64,000 bases of DNA. Origin: Enterobacter ludwigii (GTDB lineage: Bacteria; Pseudomonadota; Gammaproteobacteria; Enterobacterales; Enterobacteriaceae). Within the stretch, counting starts at the first letter, position 1. Each line of letters begins with the position of its first letter. The stretch is taken from positions 1-64,000 of the forward strand of contig NZ_CP017279.1 of NCBI RefSeq assembly GCF_001750725.1. Reading direction: 5' to 3'. The position numbers and the translations under genes are program-made. The notes under the pieces are model-generated. The model saw only the letters and a program-made list of their open reading frames with translations. It ran no database searches and was not told the origin of the DNA. Positions 40,825 through 48,907 of this stretch are shown piece after piece.

Positions 40825-41739
40825 ATGACAAAGACAGTCGTTGCTTTAGCCATGCTTAGTATTTTTTCAACAGCGTCAGTATATGCTAGTGATTACGCGC
40901 GCTCGATGAATATTGAAAATCCTGATCGTCTGAAAATCACGATTAATGGCGTTGACTATAATGAGGGGTACAGTAGCGATTTTATTTCGCATTTATGGTG
41001 GGGTAAAGATGATAATGGCGTGATGAAGGTTGCCGTTGATAACGGCAGGGTACTGAACGAATCTATCGAAAATGGCCTTAACTGTAACTATGCCATGATT
41101 GTCAGTAAAGATAACGGTGTTAACTTACAGGCAAATGGAAAAAATTATAATTTTAAGAAAAAGGATTACCGCTCCATTAACTCTCCGGTGGTCACTGTTA
41201 TTAATGATTCCTCTTTAAGTGTGAGGCCCTATTTTTCTGTTAATGGGAGCGACTTTTTTTCTGACAGCTTCAACATCATCGCCAATGGGATCCGCATGTT
41301 TACCGGAGACAGTGGCGAATGGAAAAAACAGGGCGTTCGTCATGGTGATAACCTTAAAGTAAAGTTTAGCTATAAGTTGGCAGAATCGGGATTGCAAAAA
41401 GAAGTTGTCTGTCCGTCACTGGATACATTAACGGAAAACCGACTTTATCGCCTACAGGGCGGAGAGCAAAATGCACTCTGTGTCCTTGAAAGTAATGACA
41501 TTCACATCAAAAACGATCGTATTGTCGCCGGATGGAATAAACCCCTGACCAAAGCAGAACTGCTGCAAAGGATCGACGCAACCGCCGCAGACGATGAGGT
41601 CATTATTGATATGCCTGATGATAAATACATGGCACTTTATACCCAGCCGGATGAATATAAAATCCCACTGAAAGCAGGGGATGCAAAAGCGACGATCACG
41701 TTAGTGGTTATCAAAGGAACCATTCCCATCGCGCAGTAA
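40825..41739 (+). CDS. Exported protein of unknown function (304 residues)
   Basis: The product has a Sec signal peptide (1-22, ending VYA) and a mature part of about 280 residues that looks beta-rich. Two features stand out: SHLWWGKDDNGVMKVAVDNGRV near the start, and a more acidic C-terminal half (ATAADDEVIIDMPDD). I do not recognise the family. The start at 40825 has GAGG eight bases upstream; the open frame from 40726 gives no better leader. The gene is AT-rich and convergent with the exported protein at 41820. It may be a secreted substrate of the nearby T2SS, but nothing in the sequence proves it. Confidence 0.65.
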   Translation: MTKTVVALAMLSIFSTASVYASDYARSMNIENPDRLKITINGVDYNEGYSSDFISHLWWGKDDNGVMKVAVDNGRVLNESIENGLNCNYAMIVSKDNGVNLQANGKNYNFKKKDYRSINSPVVTVINDSSLSVRPYFSVNGSDFFSDSFNIIANGIRMFTGDSGEWKKQGVRHGDNLKVKFSYKLAESGLQKEVVCPSLDTLTENRLYRLQGGEQNALCVLESNDIHIKNDRIVAGWNKPLTKAELLQRIDATAADDEVIIDMPDDKYMALYTQPDEYKIPLKAGDAKATITLVVIKGTIPIAQ

Positions 41740-41773
41740 AAACGGAAATACATTAGCGAAAAGCTAACAAAAT

Positions 41774-41809
41774 CGTCAGGCAACATCTCAAAGAGCATGT
41801 TGCCTGACG
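41774..41809. terminator. Stem-loop between two convergent exported-protein genes
   Basis: A perfect 13-base inverted repeat (CGTCAGGCAACAT / ATGTTGCCTGACG) has a ten-base loop. The minus strand then reads ATTTTG, and the plus strand has no T-run. It is probably a shared terminator, stronger for the minus-strand gene. Confidence 0.7.
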
Positions 41810-41819
41810 TGTCAGAGAC

Positions 41820-43373
41820 TTATGGAATGGCGGTCATGACCCATTGTGGCCGATATTTTTGCTCTCCACCTTCGACACCACACCAGGCAAGAAGCGGGTC
41901 GGTAACGGTACCTGTCTTTTCATAGATCAGCATTCCACTGCCATCCGGGTTGGGTTTTGATGCCTTGACCCCGGTGGGTAGCCGCCATTTACAGGCATAT
42001 TGTGAAATTCCAGAATAGTGTAAGTCTGGCAGGATCTGCACAACACTGACGCTCGCATAGCCTTTCAATGATTTCTGAGCGGCAGCCACCTGGTCGTTAA
42101 TGACAAAAGACGTATCGGGGATCGCGCCATCAGGAAAGAATTCTTTAATCTGCGGCCAGATCCGGGCAATCGGCATTGCCTGATTATAACCATTCACCAG
42201 TTCACCGCTGGTACTGAGAGCCAGAACGCGCTGCGTGTAGTTATCGATCAGCGGCGCACCCACGCCCGGCTTCATAGGGTTGTTCTTATTATCCATATCG
42301 TTATTGTACGTGCTACAACGATGCCGGAATTGACCTGCTTCGCGGTCGTATAGCTCAATAGCACAGTGGGAGCCATCTGACTTTTGTGCTGCAACATACA
42401 AACGCGCATTATCTTTTTTAAACTGCGCCTGCGGCAGATAAAATTCCGTTTTTTGGGTAGCAATGTCGTTAGCCTTCGTCTCATCTCGTGGATCAATCCC
42501 TAAATAACCCAGGGATTTGACGAAATCTTCTTGCGCTTTATCACCTGCAAAATCTAACGACAATAAACGATATTTACCCTCTCTGCTGGATGACTTGCCA
42601 AATGCTTTCACTTTGGTCGTTTTCTTTATCTGATAACTGGCGCAATCATTTGGATTGACCTCAACCTCCTGAACAAACCAGACCTCTGTGCTTCTTACCT
42701 TTTTATCTTCTTTTAACGGGAAACTGCTCAATACCAGCAGATCGCCATCAACCCCTTTTTCGCCGATGCGCCATCCGGTATTGTAATGCGGTTTTTCCCG
42801 GTCATAAGTATCGCGGATCACCGCGACGGGTTTTGTATAGTTATAGATAAAAGTTGAGTCTTTAAAGCAGGAGTGCGGGAGCGGGTTTTTGTCACCCGGA
42901 ATGATATTAAACAATGACCTATCCTGAAGCGCTGGCTCGCCCCTGACCTGGAAGGCAATTTCGGCCTGTCGGGAAGAGGGAAGTGTAGAACCATCGGCAG
43001 CTAACAGGCGTACCGTTACGCTATCACCAAAAACGGATAATGCATCGAAACTTACATGGTGCTCATCCGAGCCGCTCAGGATTTTCTCAGCCGCATAACG
43101 GTAAACTTCGTTGTTATTTTTACCTGCAATTTCCACTATCGTATCGGCGGGCAGGTTAGCATACGAGATATGGACATCAAGCAGCGCCGCATCTTCAATA
43201 AAAACCGTCTCCTGCGTTTTATTTTGATTAAGATAATTATCAGCTGCTTCGAGTGAGGTATCCTTTGCATGATTATTTACTGTTATTGCCTGCTCGCCTG
43301 CAAATACAGGAATAATGCTTTGCGATACCGCGGTCAGTGAAATAAGAAGATAAGTTAGTCGTTTTATTTGCAT
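41820..43373 (-). CDS. Exported protein of unknown function (517 residues)
   Basis: The product starts with a Sec signal peptide (1-25, ending VFA). The mature protein has an N-terminal domain with Ig-like character. A larger domain follows, containing PLPHSCFKDSTFIYNYTK, SHCAIELYDREAGQFRHRCS and GVGAPLIDNYTQRVLALS. The last segment has the spacing of the GDSGAP motif of trypsin-like enzymes, but no Ser is present, so it would be a non-catalytic relative if related at all. I do not assign a family. The start at 43373 has GGAG upstream. It lies just after the last gene of the T2SS operon, 127 bases away on the same strand, and might be read with it. Confidence 0.65.
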   Translation of the reverse strand: MQIKRLTYLLISLTAVSQSIIPVFAGEQAITVNNHAKDTSLEAADNYLNQNKTQETVFIEDAALLDVHISYANLPADTIVEIAGKNNNEVYRYAAEKILSGSDEHHVSFDALSVFGDSVTVRLLAADGSTLPSSRQAEIAFQVRGEPALQDRSLFNIIPGDKNPLPHSCFKDSTFIYNYTKPVAVIRDTYDREKPHYNTGWRIGEKGVDGDLLVLSSFPLKEDKKVRSTEVWFVQEVEVNPNDCASYQIKKTTKVKAFGKSSSREGKYRLLSLDFAGDKAQEDFVKSLGYLGIDPRDETKANDIATQKTEFYLPQAQFKKDNARLYVAAQKSDGSHCAIELYDREAGQFRHRCSTYNNDMDNKNNPMKPGVGAPLIDNYTQRVLALSTSGELVNGYNQAMPIARIWPQIKEFFPDGAIPDTSFVINDQVAAAQKSLKGYASVSVVQILPDLHYSGISQYACKWRLPTGVKASKPNPDGSGMLIYEKTGTVTDPLLAWCGVEGGEQKYRPQWVMTAIP

Positions 43374-43500
43374 ATGTGCACTCTCCAGTTTGTGTATTTC
43401 CGCACGTCCGAAGTGACGATCAATAACATATCCGTCCTGGCCCCGCTGGTAAGAAAAAGACATATTTTTATGATATTATGGCTACCACCTTATTATTTCA

Positions 43501-43992
43501 TTAACGCCCACAGGCAACAGGCAGCGGGGCCTGCAGATCGCTCTCTACCTGAAATTTCCAGTCGTAATATGTTTTTGCTTTAGCAAACTGTTTTGGATCA
43601 CGACGAAAGCCGGTTTTTTTTCGCGGCATGCCTTTTCCGAGACTGCGCACGCCAATCCAGCGCCCCTGAGGATCGAGAATCATGCCCCAGTTTTTACTCC
43701 CCGTGAGCGGATCGGCGTAATGCTGTCGCAGGTGATAGAGCGGTTTTCGTCCACGTTTATCGATAAGCAACTGTTCAAAACGCACCGGAAAACAGCCATC
43801 ACCGTTTCTGCGGTAGGCTTGTATCGCCGCACGGATTTGTTCACCGCGTGATAAAAGCTCAGCCTCCTGCTGCTCCTGATAACGCATCTGCACTTCGTCA
43901 CGGCTTTTTAGCAGCGACAACGCCAGCGTGGAGAGCGCAATCAGCAGCAAAAGATAGGTAAAACCGCCTTGTTGTTTAATCGAACGCATCAT
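43501..43992 (-). CDS. Type II secretion pseudopilin lacking Glu5 (possible tip subunit)
   Basis: The 163-residue product has a prepilin leader ending in QQGG before FTYLLLLIALS, then a long hydrophobic helix and a basic soluble domain of about 125 residues. Position 5 of the mature protein is Leu, not the usual Glu. GspK-type tip pseudopilins lack this Glu, so a tip role is possible, though GspK is usually about twice as long. Start 43992 (ATGATG) overlaps the previous gene by 17 bases. It is the last gene of the operon. Confidence 0.75.
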   Translation of the reverse strand: MMRSIKQQGGFTYLLLLIALSTLALSLLKSRDEVQMRYQEQQEAELLSRGEQIRAAIQAYRRNGDGCFPVRFEQLLIDKRGRKPLYHLRQHYADPLTGSKNWGMILDPQGRWIGVRSLGKGMPRKKTGFRRDPKQFAKAKTYYDWKFQVESDLQAPLPVACGR

Positions 43993-44338
43993 TCTGATCC
44001 AGACCGGCTTTCGGTGGCGTCTCGACGTCAATAATTTGCCCTTCTTCATCGGTCTTCGCTTCCCAGATGTCGCGGCGATTGGTCATCGGGTCCAGCGGCA
44101 TCTGGCGCAGATAACCGGCTTCGACCAGATCCTCCAGGCTGTATGGCCCCACCAGGCGATCGCGACGGTAGTGATCGATCGCGCTGCGCAGCGTTTGCAG
44201 GTTATGTTCGCGCACCACCTCTTTGGCTCTATCCGCGTGCTGGAAAAATCGTGGAGCCACCAGGGTCATCAATGTCGCGATGATCGCCATCACCACCAGC
44301 AGCTCAATGAGCGTAAAACCTTTTTCACCATTGCGCAT
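43976..44338 (-). CDS. Type II secretion pseudopilin, GspG-like
   Basis: The 120-residue product has the leader MRNGEKG cut before FTLIELLVVMAII, with Glu at position 5. The N-terminal helix and a short C-terminal domain follow, with PYSLEDLVEAGYLRQMP and DPMTNRRDIW, the pattern of GspG-type subunits. The start at 44338 has GGAG six bases upstream. It overlaps the next gene by 17 bases and the previous one by 14. The acidic C terminus (GLDQNDAFD) is unusual. Confidence 0.85.
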   Translation of the reverse strand: MRNGEKGFTLIELLVVMAIIATLMTLVAPRFFQHADRAKEVVREHNLQTLRSAIDHYRRDRLVGPYSLEDLVEAGYLRQMPLDPMTNRRDIWEAKTDEEGQIIDVETPPKAGLDQNDAFD

Positions 44339-44801
44339 AGGGCACTCCATTCAGACCGCTGGCTGTATTGGTACTACTGACATCAAACACGTCTTTCCCT
44401 CCGCCGCTGAAATCGCCGGGTGGCTGCGTGGATGCGCGTAACCGCCAGGTCTCTTCATTATTTTTTCCCTCACAATCGCACATCGGATCGCGCGGAATTT
44501 GACGCAGAAAGTAGATCATCGCGCCGGTGGGCGACGTCTTATCCCGCACGCCTTCAACAAGGCTTTTTAGTGACGGCGGATATCCAGATTCGTTGGTCTT
44601 CTTCTCTATGCTTCCTTCCACGCTTGCCTGGTGATAGCGGTCAATGGCGTCTCGCAGCGTGCGCAGCGACTCGCGTAACTGCGTCTCCTGCTGCCGCTGG
44701 TGAAAGTTACGCATCAACGGCGCAGCGGCGGCAGCAAGGGTGGCGAGTAATGCCAGCGTGACGATCATCTCAATCAAGGTAAATCCGCGCTGGCGCTGCA
44801 T
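44325..44801 (-). CDS. Type II secretion pseudopilin
   Basis: The 158-residue product has leader MQRQRG before FTLIEMIVTLALLAT, with Glu5 present. The soluble domain has GYPPSLKSLVEGV and IPRDPMCDCEG, which again resembles GspG-like folds. Two close Cys residues (CDC) are a distinctive feature. It starts one base inside the stop of gspD (TAATG). It should be cut by the peptidase at 27944-28693 before assembly into the pseudopilus. Confidence 0.85.
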   Translation of the reverse strand: MQRQRGFTLIEMIVTLALLATLAAAAAPLMRNFHQRQQETQLRESLRTLRDAIDRYHQASVEGSIEKKTNESGYPPSLKSLVEGVRDKTSPTGAMIYFLRQIPRDPMCDCEGKNNEETWRLRASTQPPGDFSGGGKDVFDVSSTNTASGLNGVPYAQW

Positions 44802-46684
44802 TACGATGCTCCGTTTTCCGTTTCTGATTCATCGAGAATGGGGGGCGGCAGCGTTGCCGCCCGGTCAGGGAAATGGGCTGGCGGCGCGAGAGCGGGGGCG
44901 GTGAACCCGCTGCCCGGTTCGTCACGCTGCAGGTCACGCAGTTGAATGCTGTCACCCGTTAAATCGTCGCTCCCCATCTCAATGGTACTGACGTGGCTTC
45001 CCGGTAAATCGAGGTTGCGTTCAATAGTCGGCGTAATCAACAGCACAACCTCGGTGCGTTCTTTATTCTCGGCGTTGCTGCTAAACAGGCGGCCCAGCCC
45101 TGGAATGTCACTTAATATTGGCGTCCCTTTTTGGGTGCTGGTTTCATCCTGTTTAATCAGTCCTGCCAGCATCTGGGTCTCGCCATTCATACTGCTGAGC
45201 GTGGTATTAGCTTCGCGTTTCGTGGTGCGGTAATATTTTGCGCCGTTCTCACCAGGTTCTTCGGCACCCAGGCTACTGAGCGTGAACTTCACCTCCATTG
45301 AGATGTTGTCGTCCATGCTCACTTCCGGCGTGACTTCCAGTTTCAGGCCCACATCCTGATAATCCACCTTCTGTTGTGTGACGCCCTCATTCGTGGTGTT
45401 GGTCAACACCGGAATGGTTTGACCGATATCAACCAGCGCTTTTTTATTGTTTTTCACCCGAATGCGCGGATTTGCCAGGACTCTGGCGTTGCTCAGCACC
45501 TTTTTCATGTCAATGCTCAGATTGTCGACATTAACCATGATATTTTTGGCGGAGAGATCGCCTACCGGGATCCCGCCGCCCTCAAGCTCACCTTCTTTAC
45601 TTTTGGCAAAGCCCGCGCTGATGGTTTGCGGCAGCTTCACGCCCAGCGCTTCAAGATCGTTGGTATTCACTTCCAGCACCTCGACGGCCAGCGTGACCTC
45701 CGCTTCGGGACGATCGAGCGTCACTAACAGGCGCTCCGCTTTTTCCACGCTCTCTTTTGGCCCGCGCAGGGTGACGGAGTTGGTTCGCTCATCCACGTGC
45801 ACATCCTTCAGCTTGACCATATTGCGCAGGGCAACATTGACCTCTTTCGCTTTCGCATAGCCCAGGAAGATGGTTTTAACGACCACATCGCGGTAGATCT
45901 TCTCTTTTTGCGCGGTTGCCGGGTAAATCAGCAAGGTATTGCTGTTCAACACTTTTTTACGCAGGTTATTCGACAAAAGCAGCACGTTGATGGCATCTTC
46001 CGCGGTGGTGCGTTTGGCAATCAGGCTGCCAGTAGTGCTGGAGGAAATATCTTTATCGAAGATGATATTTACGCCGGTCATCTGGCTGATGGTGTTAAAG
46101 ATGGCCATCAGACTGTGTTCGCGAAAATTAAGCGCTATCGTTTTTTGTAGCTCCCGGTTCAGGCGCTGCTCCGGCTGGTTGATCCGCGAAACCTCACGCA
46201 TCAGATGATCGCGCAGCGCGCGCGCCTGGGGCCAGTTGGGATCTTCTTCCAGCACCTGCTGGACTTTGTGCAACGCGCGCGCCGGGTCGCGAGTGCTGTT
46301 CGCCACCGCCTCCCTGTACAACGTGTCCAGCGCCCGACGGGCATCGAGTTTGCGTAATCCCTGCAGAGCGCGCAGATTGCCGGGCTCATAGGTAAGCGCA
46401 TCGCGCCACATTTGCGTCGCCAGGGTGTAGTTGTTTTGACGCACTGCGAGATCGGCATTTTTCAGATAGTCATTGACCAGTTTTTTACTGATGTCAGCCT
46501 GCTCGGCGCGAAGCGCAACATCCTGCGGATTAGCGACGCGTTGTTGGTCAATTTCCTTCAGCCGCTTAACCAGTACCTGCGGAGAGGCGGTCACCGATTC
46601 CCGGACCGGCGGTGCCGTACGTTGTGCACAGCCGCTCAGTAGCGCGCATGACAACAAAAAAGTGAGAGCAATTGTTTTTTTCAT
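44801..46684 (-). CDS. gspD: Lipoprotein secretin with TPR-like region (GspD)
   Basis: This 627-residue outer-membrane channel protein has a lipobox LLSGC with Cys19. A helical TPR-like region (about 70-175) includes NYTLATQMWRDALTYEPGN. N-domains (about 185-345) follow, with FREHSLMAIFNTISQMTG. The secretin core (about 355-585) has VTLAVEVLEVNTNDLEALG and VDYQDVGLKLEVTPEV. The C-terminal tail is Pro-rich. It forms the exit pore of the secretion system. Canonical GspD is not a lipoprotein with TPRs; this layout is closer to MshL/PilQ-type secretins. A lipid anchor may replace the need for a pilotin, and none is encoded nearby. Confidence 0.88.
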   Translation of the reverse strand: MKKTIALTFLLSCALLSGCAQRTAPPVRESVTASPQVLVKRLKEIDQQRVANPQDVALRAEQADISKKLVNDYLKNADLAVRQNNYTLATQMWRDALTYEPGNLRALQGLRKLDARRALDTLYREAVANSTRDPARALHKVQQVLEEDPNWPQARALRDHLMREVSRINQPEQRLNRELQKTIALNFREHSLMAIFNTISQMTGVNIIFDKDISSSTTGSLIAKRTTAEDAINVLLLSNNLRKKVLNSNTLLIYPATAQKEKIYRDVVVKTIFLGYAKAKEVNVALRNMVKLKDVHVDERTNSVTLRGPKESVEKAERLLVTLDRPEAEVTLAVEVLEVNTNDLEALGVKLPQTISAGFAKSKEGELEGGGIPVGDLSAKNIMVNVDNLSIDMKKVLSNARVLANPRIRVKNNKKALVDIGQTIPVLTNTTNEGVTQQKVDYQDVGLKLEVTPEVSMDDNISMEVKFTLSSLGAEEPGENGAKYYRTTKREANTTLSSMNGETQMLAGLIKQDETSTQKGTPILSDIPGLGRLFSSNAENKERTEVVLLITPTIERNLDLPGSHVSTIEMGSDDLTGDSIQLRDLQRDEPGSGFTAPALAPPAHFPDRAATLPPPILDESETENGAS

Positions 46685-46686
46685 GA

Positions 46687-47199
46687 TTAATGTGTCGGTT
46701 CCGATTGCAGCTCATCCAGTTCCAGCCGCTGCTGGATGTGGCTGGGCTGCCATTCAAACAGGAGGTGGTCGTTCGCCACCGTTTTTAAAATCCAGTTGTC
46801 GACCGGCGAACTGCCGATCCAGATCCTGCCGTCCGCTTTGCAGCGCTCGCAGACCGGCCAGGTCTCTTTGCCATCCGTCAGCACAATGATCCGCTGACGG
46901 TTTTCCCACCAGGCACCGAGTACCTGTAGCGGTATCGGCGGTGCGGTCGGTGCTGCCTTTTCAGGCTGCTCGCTTTCCGGCTGCGTTTCTGTCAGGTCAC
47001 GCGCCCTGCTATGCGGGGTTGAAAAGAGATCGACGCGCGTTGAATGAGCCGTCTCCTTTTTTGCCGGCGCGGGCCGTGGGCGCGAGACAGGCTGCACCTC
47101 AAGCGGCGCCTGCGATATCTCTTCATCGGCAAACTGGCTCCAGATCGCTGCACCGGCGGTTAGCACCAGCGCCAGTTGTAAATAGCGCGGCAGTTTCAT
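46687..47199 (-). CDS. GspC/PilP-like bitopic periplasmic protein
   Basis: The 170-residue product has one N-terminal helix (about 6-22), a Pro-rich linker, and a C-terminal domain (about 90-160) with IPLQVLGAWWENRQRIIVL, like the homology region of GspC or PilP that contacts the secretin N-domain. Two Cys (CERC) may form a disulfide. It overlaps the previous gene by four bases (ATGA) and ends two bases before gspD, a classic place for the secretin contact protein. Confidence 0.72.
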   Translation of the reverse strand: MKLPRYLQLALVLTAGAAIWSQFADEEISQAPLEVQPVSRPRPAPAKKETAHSTRVDLFSTPHSRARDLTETQPESEQPEKAAPTAPPIPLQVLGAWWENRQRIIVLTDGKETWPVCERCKADGRIWIGSSPVDNWILKTVANDHLLFEWQPSHIQQRLELDELQSEPTH

Positions 47200-47714
47200 G
47201 GCGACTCCTTCAACAGACGAAGTTGCACGGTGGCGCTGAGCTGGCTTTCCGATGGACCGGCGCGCCGCAGGCTTAGCTGCTCAATGCGTAATGGCAGAGT
47301 GCGGCCTAGCGTTTCCAGAGCGTCCATAAGCGGCAGATATTCACCGCGCAGGGGAATATCCAGGCGTAGCGCGGTTTTACCGTCGTCTTTTTCCAGCTGA
47401 TAGCGACTGGCATCGACCTGCATCCCCCGGTTTCTGAACTGCTCAAAAATGAGCCTCACCTGCTGATATTCACCGAGGCTGACGTGGCTTTGCAGTTCCG
47501 GCTGTTGTTTATCCAGCGGCAGCGCGGTGTGTAGCTGCGCCTGGAGCCGGACAAGGTTTTCCTGCAACTGAACGGTGTGCGGCCGAATAGCACCCAGCCA
47601 TAACACCAGCAGTCCTGCGGGAAGCCCGGCGAGGACGAGCGGAACCGTCCCGATGCGTCCGGCAAGCCATGCCGCCTGCCAGCGCAGCACGGCGGGTTTA
47701 TTCTGAAGCCGCAT
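47196..47714 (-). CDS. PilO-like inner-membrane assembly protein
   Basis: The 172-residue product has one transmembrane helix (about 27-46), a coiled coil, and a ferredoxin-like domain with VRLIFEQFRNRGMQVD and EYLPLMDALETLGRTLPLRI. This fits PilO or GspM. The start at 47714 begins MRLQNKPAV. It overlaps the PilN-like gene by 17 bases and the GspC-like gene by four. It likely pairs with the PilN-like protein in the inner-membrane platform. Confidence 0.72.
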   Translation of the reverse strand: MRLQNKPAVLRWQAAWLAGRIGTVPLVLAGLPAGLLVLWLGAIRPHTVQLQENLVRLQAQLHTALPLDKQQPELQSHVSLGEYQQVRLIFEQFRNRGMQVDASRYQLEKDDGKTALRLDIPLRGEYLPLMDALETLGRTLPLRIEQLSLRRAGPSESQLSATVQLRLLKESP

Positions 47715-48213
47715 GGTGCTCCTCCGTCGTAACCTTGACGTCGAGTACCGCGTTAATCGGCCAGGCGGGATCGCCCTTCGCCGCCTGGCGATGATTCTCG
47801 AGCACCACATGCGCGGGTAACTGCTGTAGCCGCTCGCTGAAGGCGAGGAGGGCGTCAAGATTGCTTGCATTCACCGTAAGTCGCGCATCGCCTTTACTGG
47901 CCGTGACGTCAATGCTCAGTAGCGCAATATCAGGCGTCAGTACGCTGCCGATGTTGTCCAGTAGTTTGATGGCCGGTGGGACGGCCTGCAGTTGCTGAGA
48001 CTGACGCAACCGGCGCTGCTCTGCTTCACGTAGCTGGCGCATCACCTGTTGTCGTTTTGCAAGCTGCTGCTGTACCTGCGATGTCTCAAGCTCAATATGT
48101 CGGTGCCCGAACAGGCCATACACCACGACGGCGGTGAGCGGTAAACAGAGGAGTCCGGTTATCAGCAGCGTGCGTGAGGCCCACGGAGAGCTACGCGTAA
48201 ACAGCGGTGTCAT
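47698..48213 (-). CDS. PilN-like inner-membrane assembly protein
   Basis: The 171-residue product has one transmembrane helix (about 18-37), a coiled coil (about 40-75), and a domain with AIKLLDNIGSVLTPDIALLS and LDALLAFSERLQQLP, as in PilN. The start at 48213 begins MTPLFTRSS; the open frame runs to 48390 but would add a Cys-rich part with no family match. It overlaps the PilM-like gene by 23 bases. In pili, PilN links cytoplasmic PilM to PilO. Confidence 0.75.
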   Translation of the reverse strand: MTPLFTRSSPWASRTLLITGLLCLPLTAVVVYGLFGHRHIELETSQVQQQLAKRQQVMRQLREAEQRRLRQSQQLQAVPPAIKLLDNIGSVLTPDIALLSIDVTASKGDARLTVNASNLDALLAFSERLQQLPAHVVLENHRQAAKGDPAWPINAVLDVKVTTEEHHAASE

Positions 48214-48907
48214 GGAGACTCTCCTGTAGCGCGACTTCCTGATGATGCTCTCCGTCGGTATGAATGACGTAGCCAGGACATTCCTGCATTCCGCTAAGCC
48301 GGGCGATAACCCGCAGTTGGGCGTCCATCTCCTGCTGTGGCAAAGTGAATGTCCAGACGTCACGCCAGCAGTGATCCTGACGACTGGCAATCCGGCTATG
48401 GTGGGGGCTCATCGCCACAAACAGGCCGTTTTCCGGCAGCGTGCTGCCGAAGTGGCTAAACAGCTTCTGAAAAGGTGTGACTACCCCACGAAAACGCAGC
48501 CGTTCCCGGCGCGCCAGTGCGGCAAGCAGGTGCCAGCAAGGTTGTTTCAGGCACGCGATCAGCGCTGACTGCTGCCAGTTGAGGGTCTCAAAGCGTACCT
48601 GCCAGTCGACGGGCGGATTCATTCGATGCACCGCCTGCTGGCGAGCGAGCTGAAGCAGTTCCTGCGGTGTGCTCACGCCGTCATGCCAGGGCTGAATAAA
48701 AAACGTCAGATCGTCGGTATCGAGGTGAAACTCCACTGCGTCACGCCATGGTAAGACGGAAGGGCGCATGCGCAGCAGCGATTCGAGCGCGACGTCGAGA
48801 GGTTGATCTGGCTGGCGTTCATGTGTGGCAAGAACCACGTTGTGACGGCGCAATCGCACGGCATGAGGCCAAATGTCGCACTGCCAGGTATTAGTGAGTG
48901 ATAACAC
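48191..48907 (-). CDS. PilM/GspL-like cytoplasmic component
   Basis: The 238-residue product has no signal or membrane helix. Position between gspE and the PilN-like gene fits PilM or the cytoplasmic part of GspL, which binds the ATPase. Sequence support is modest: I see no clear actin-fold nucleotide motifs. It starts with GTG at 48907, behind an excellent ribosome-binding site (GAGGAGGTG) that lies within the end of gspE, and overlaps gspE by 17 bases. Confidence 0.62.
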   Translation of the reverse strand: MLSLTNTWQCDIWPHAVRLRRHNVVLATHERQPDQPLDVALESLLRMRPSVLPWRDAVEFHLDTDDLTFFIQPWHDGVSTPQELLQLARQQAVHRMNPPVDWQVRFETLNWQQSALIACLKQPCWHLLAALARRERLRFRGVVTPFQKLFSHFGSTLPENGLFVAMSPHHSRIASRQDHCWRDVWTFTLPQQEMDAQLRVIARLSGMQECPGYVIHTDGEHHQEVALQESLHDTAVYA

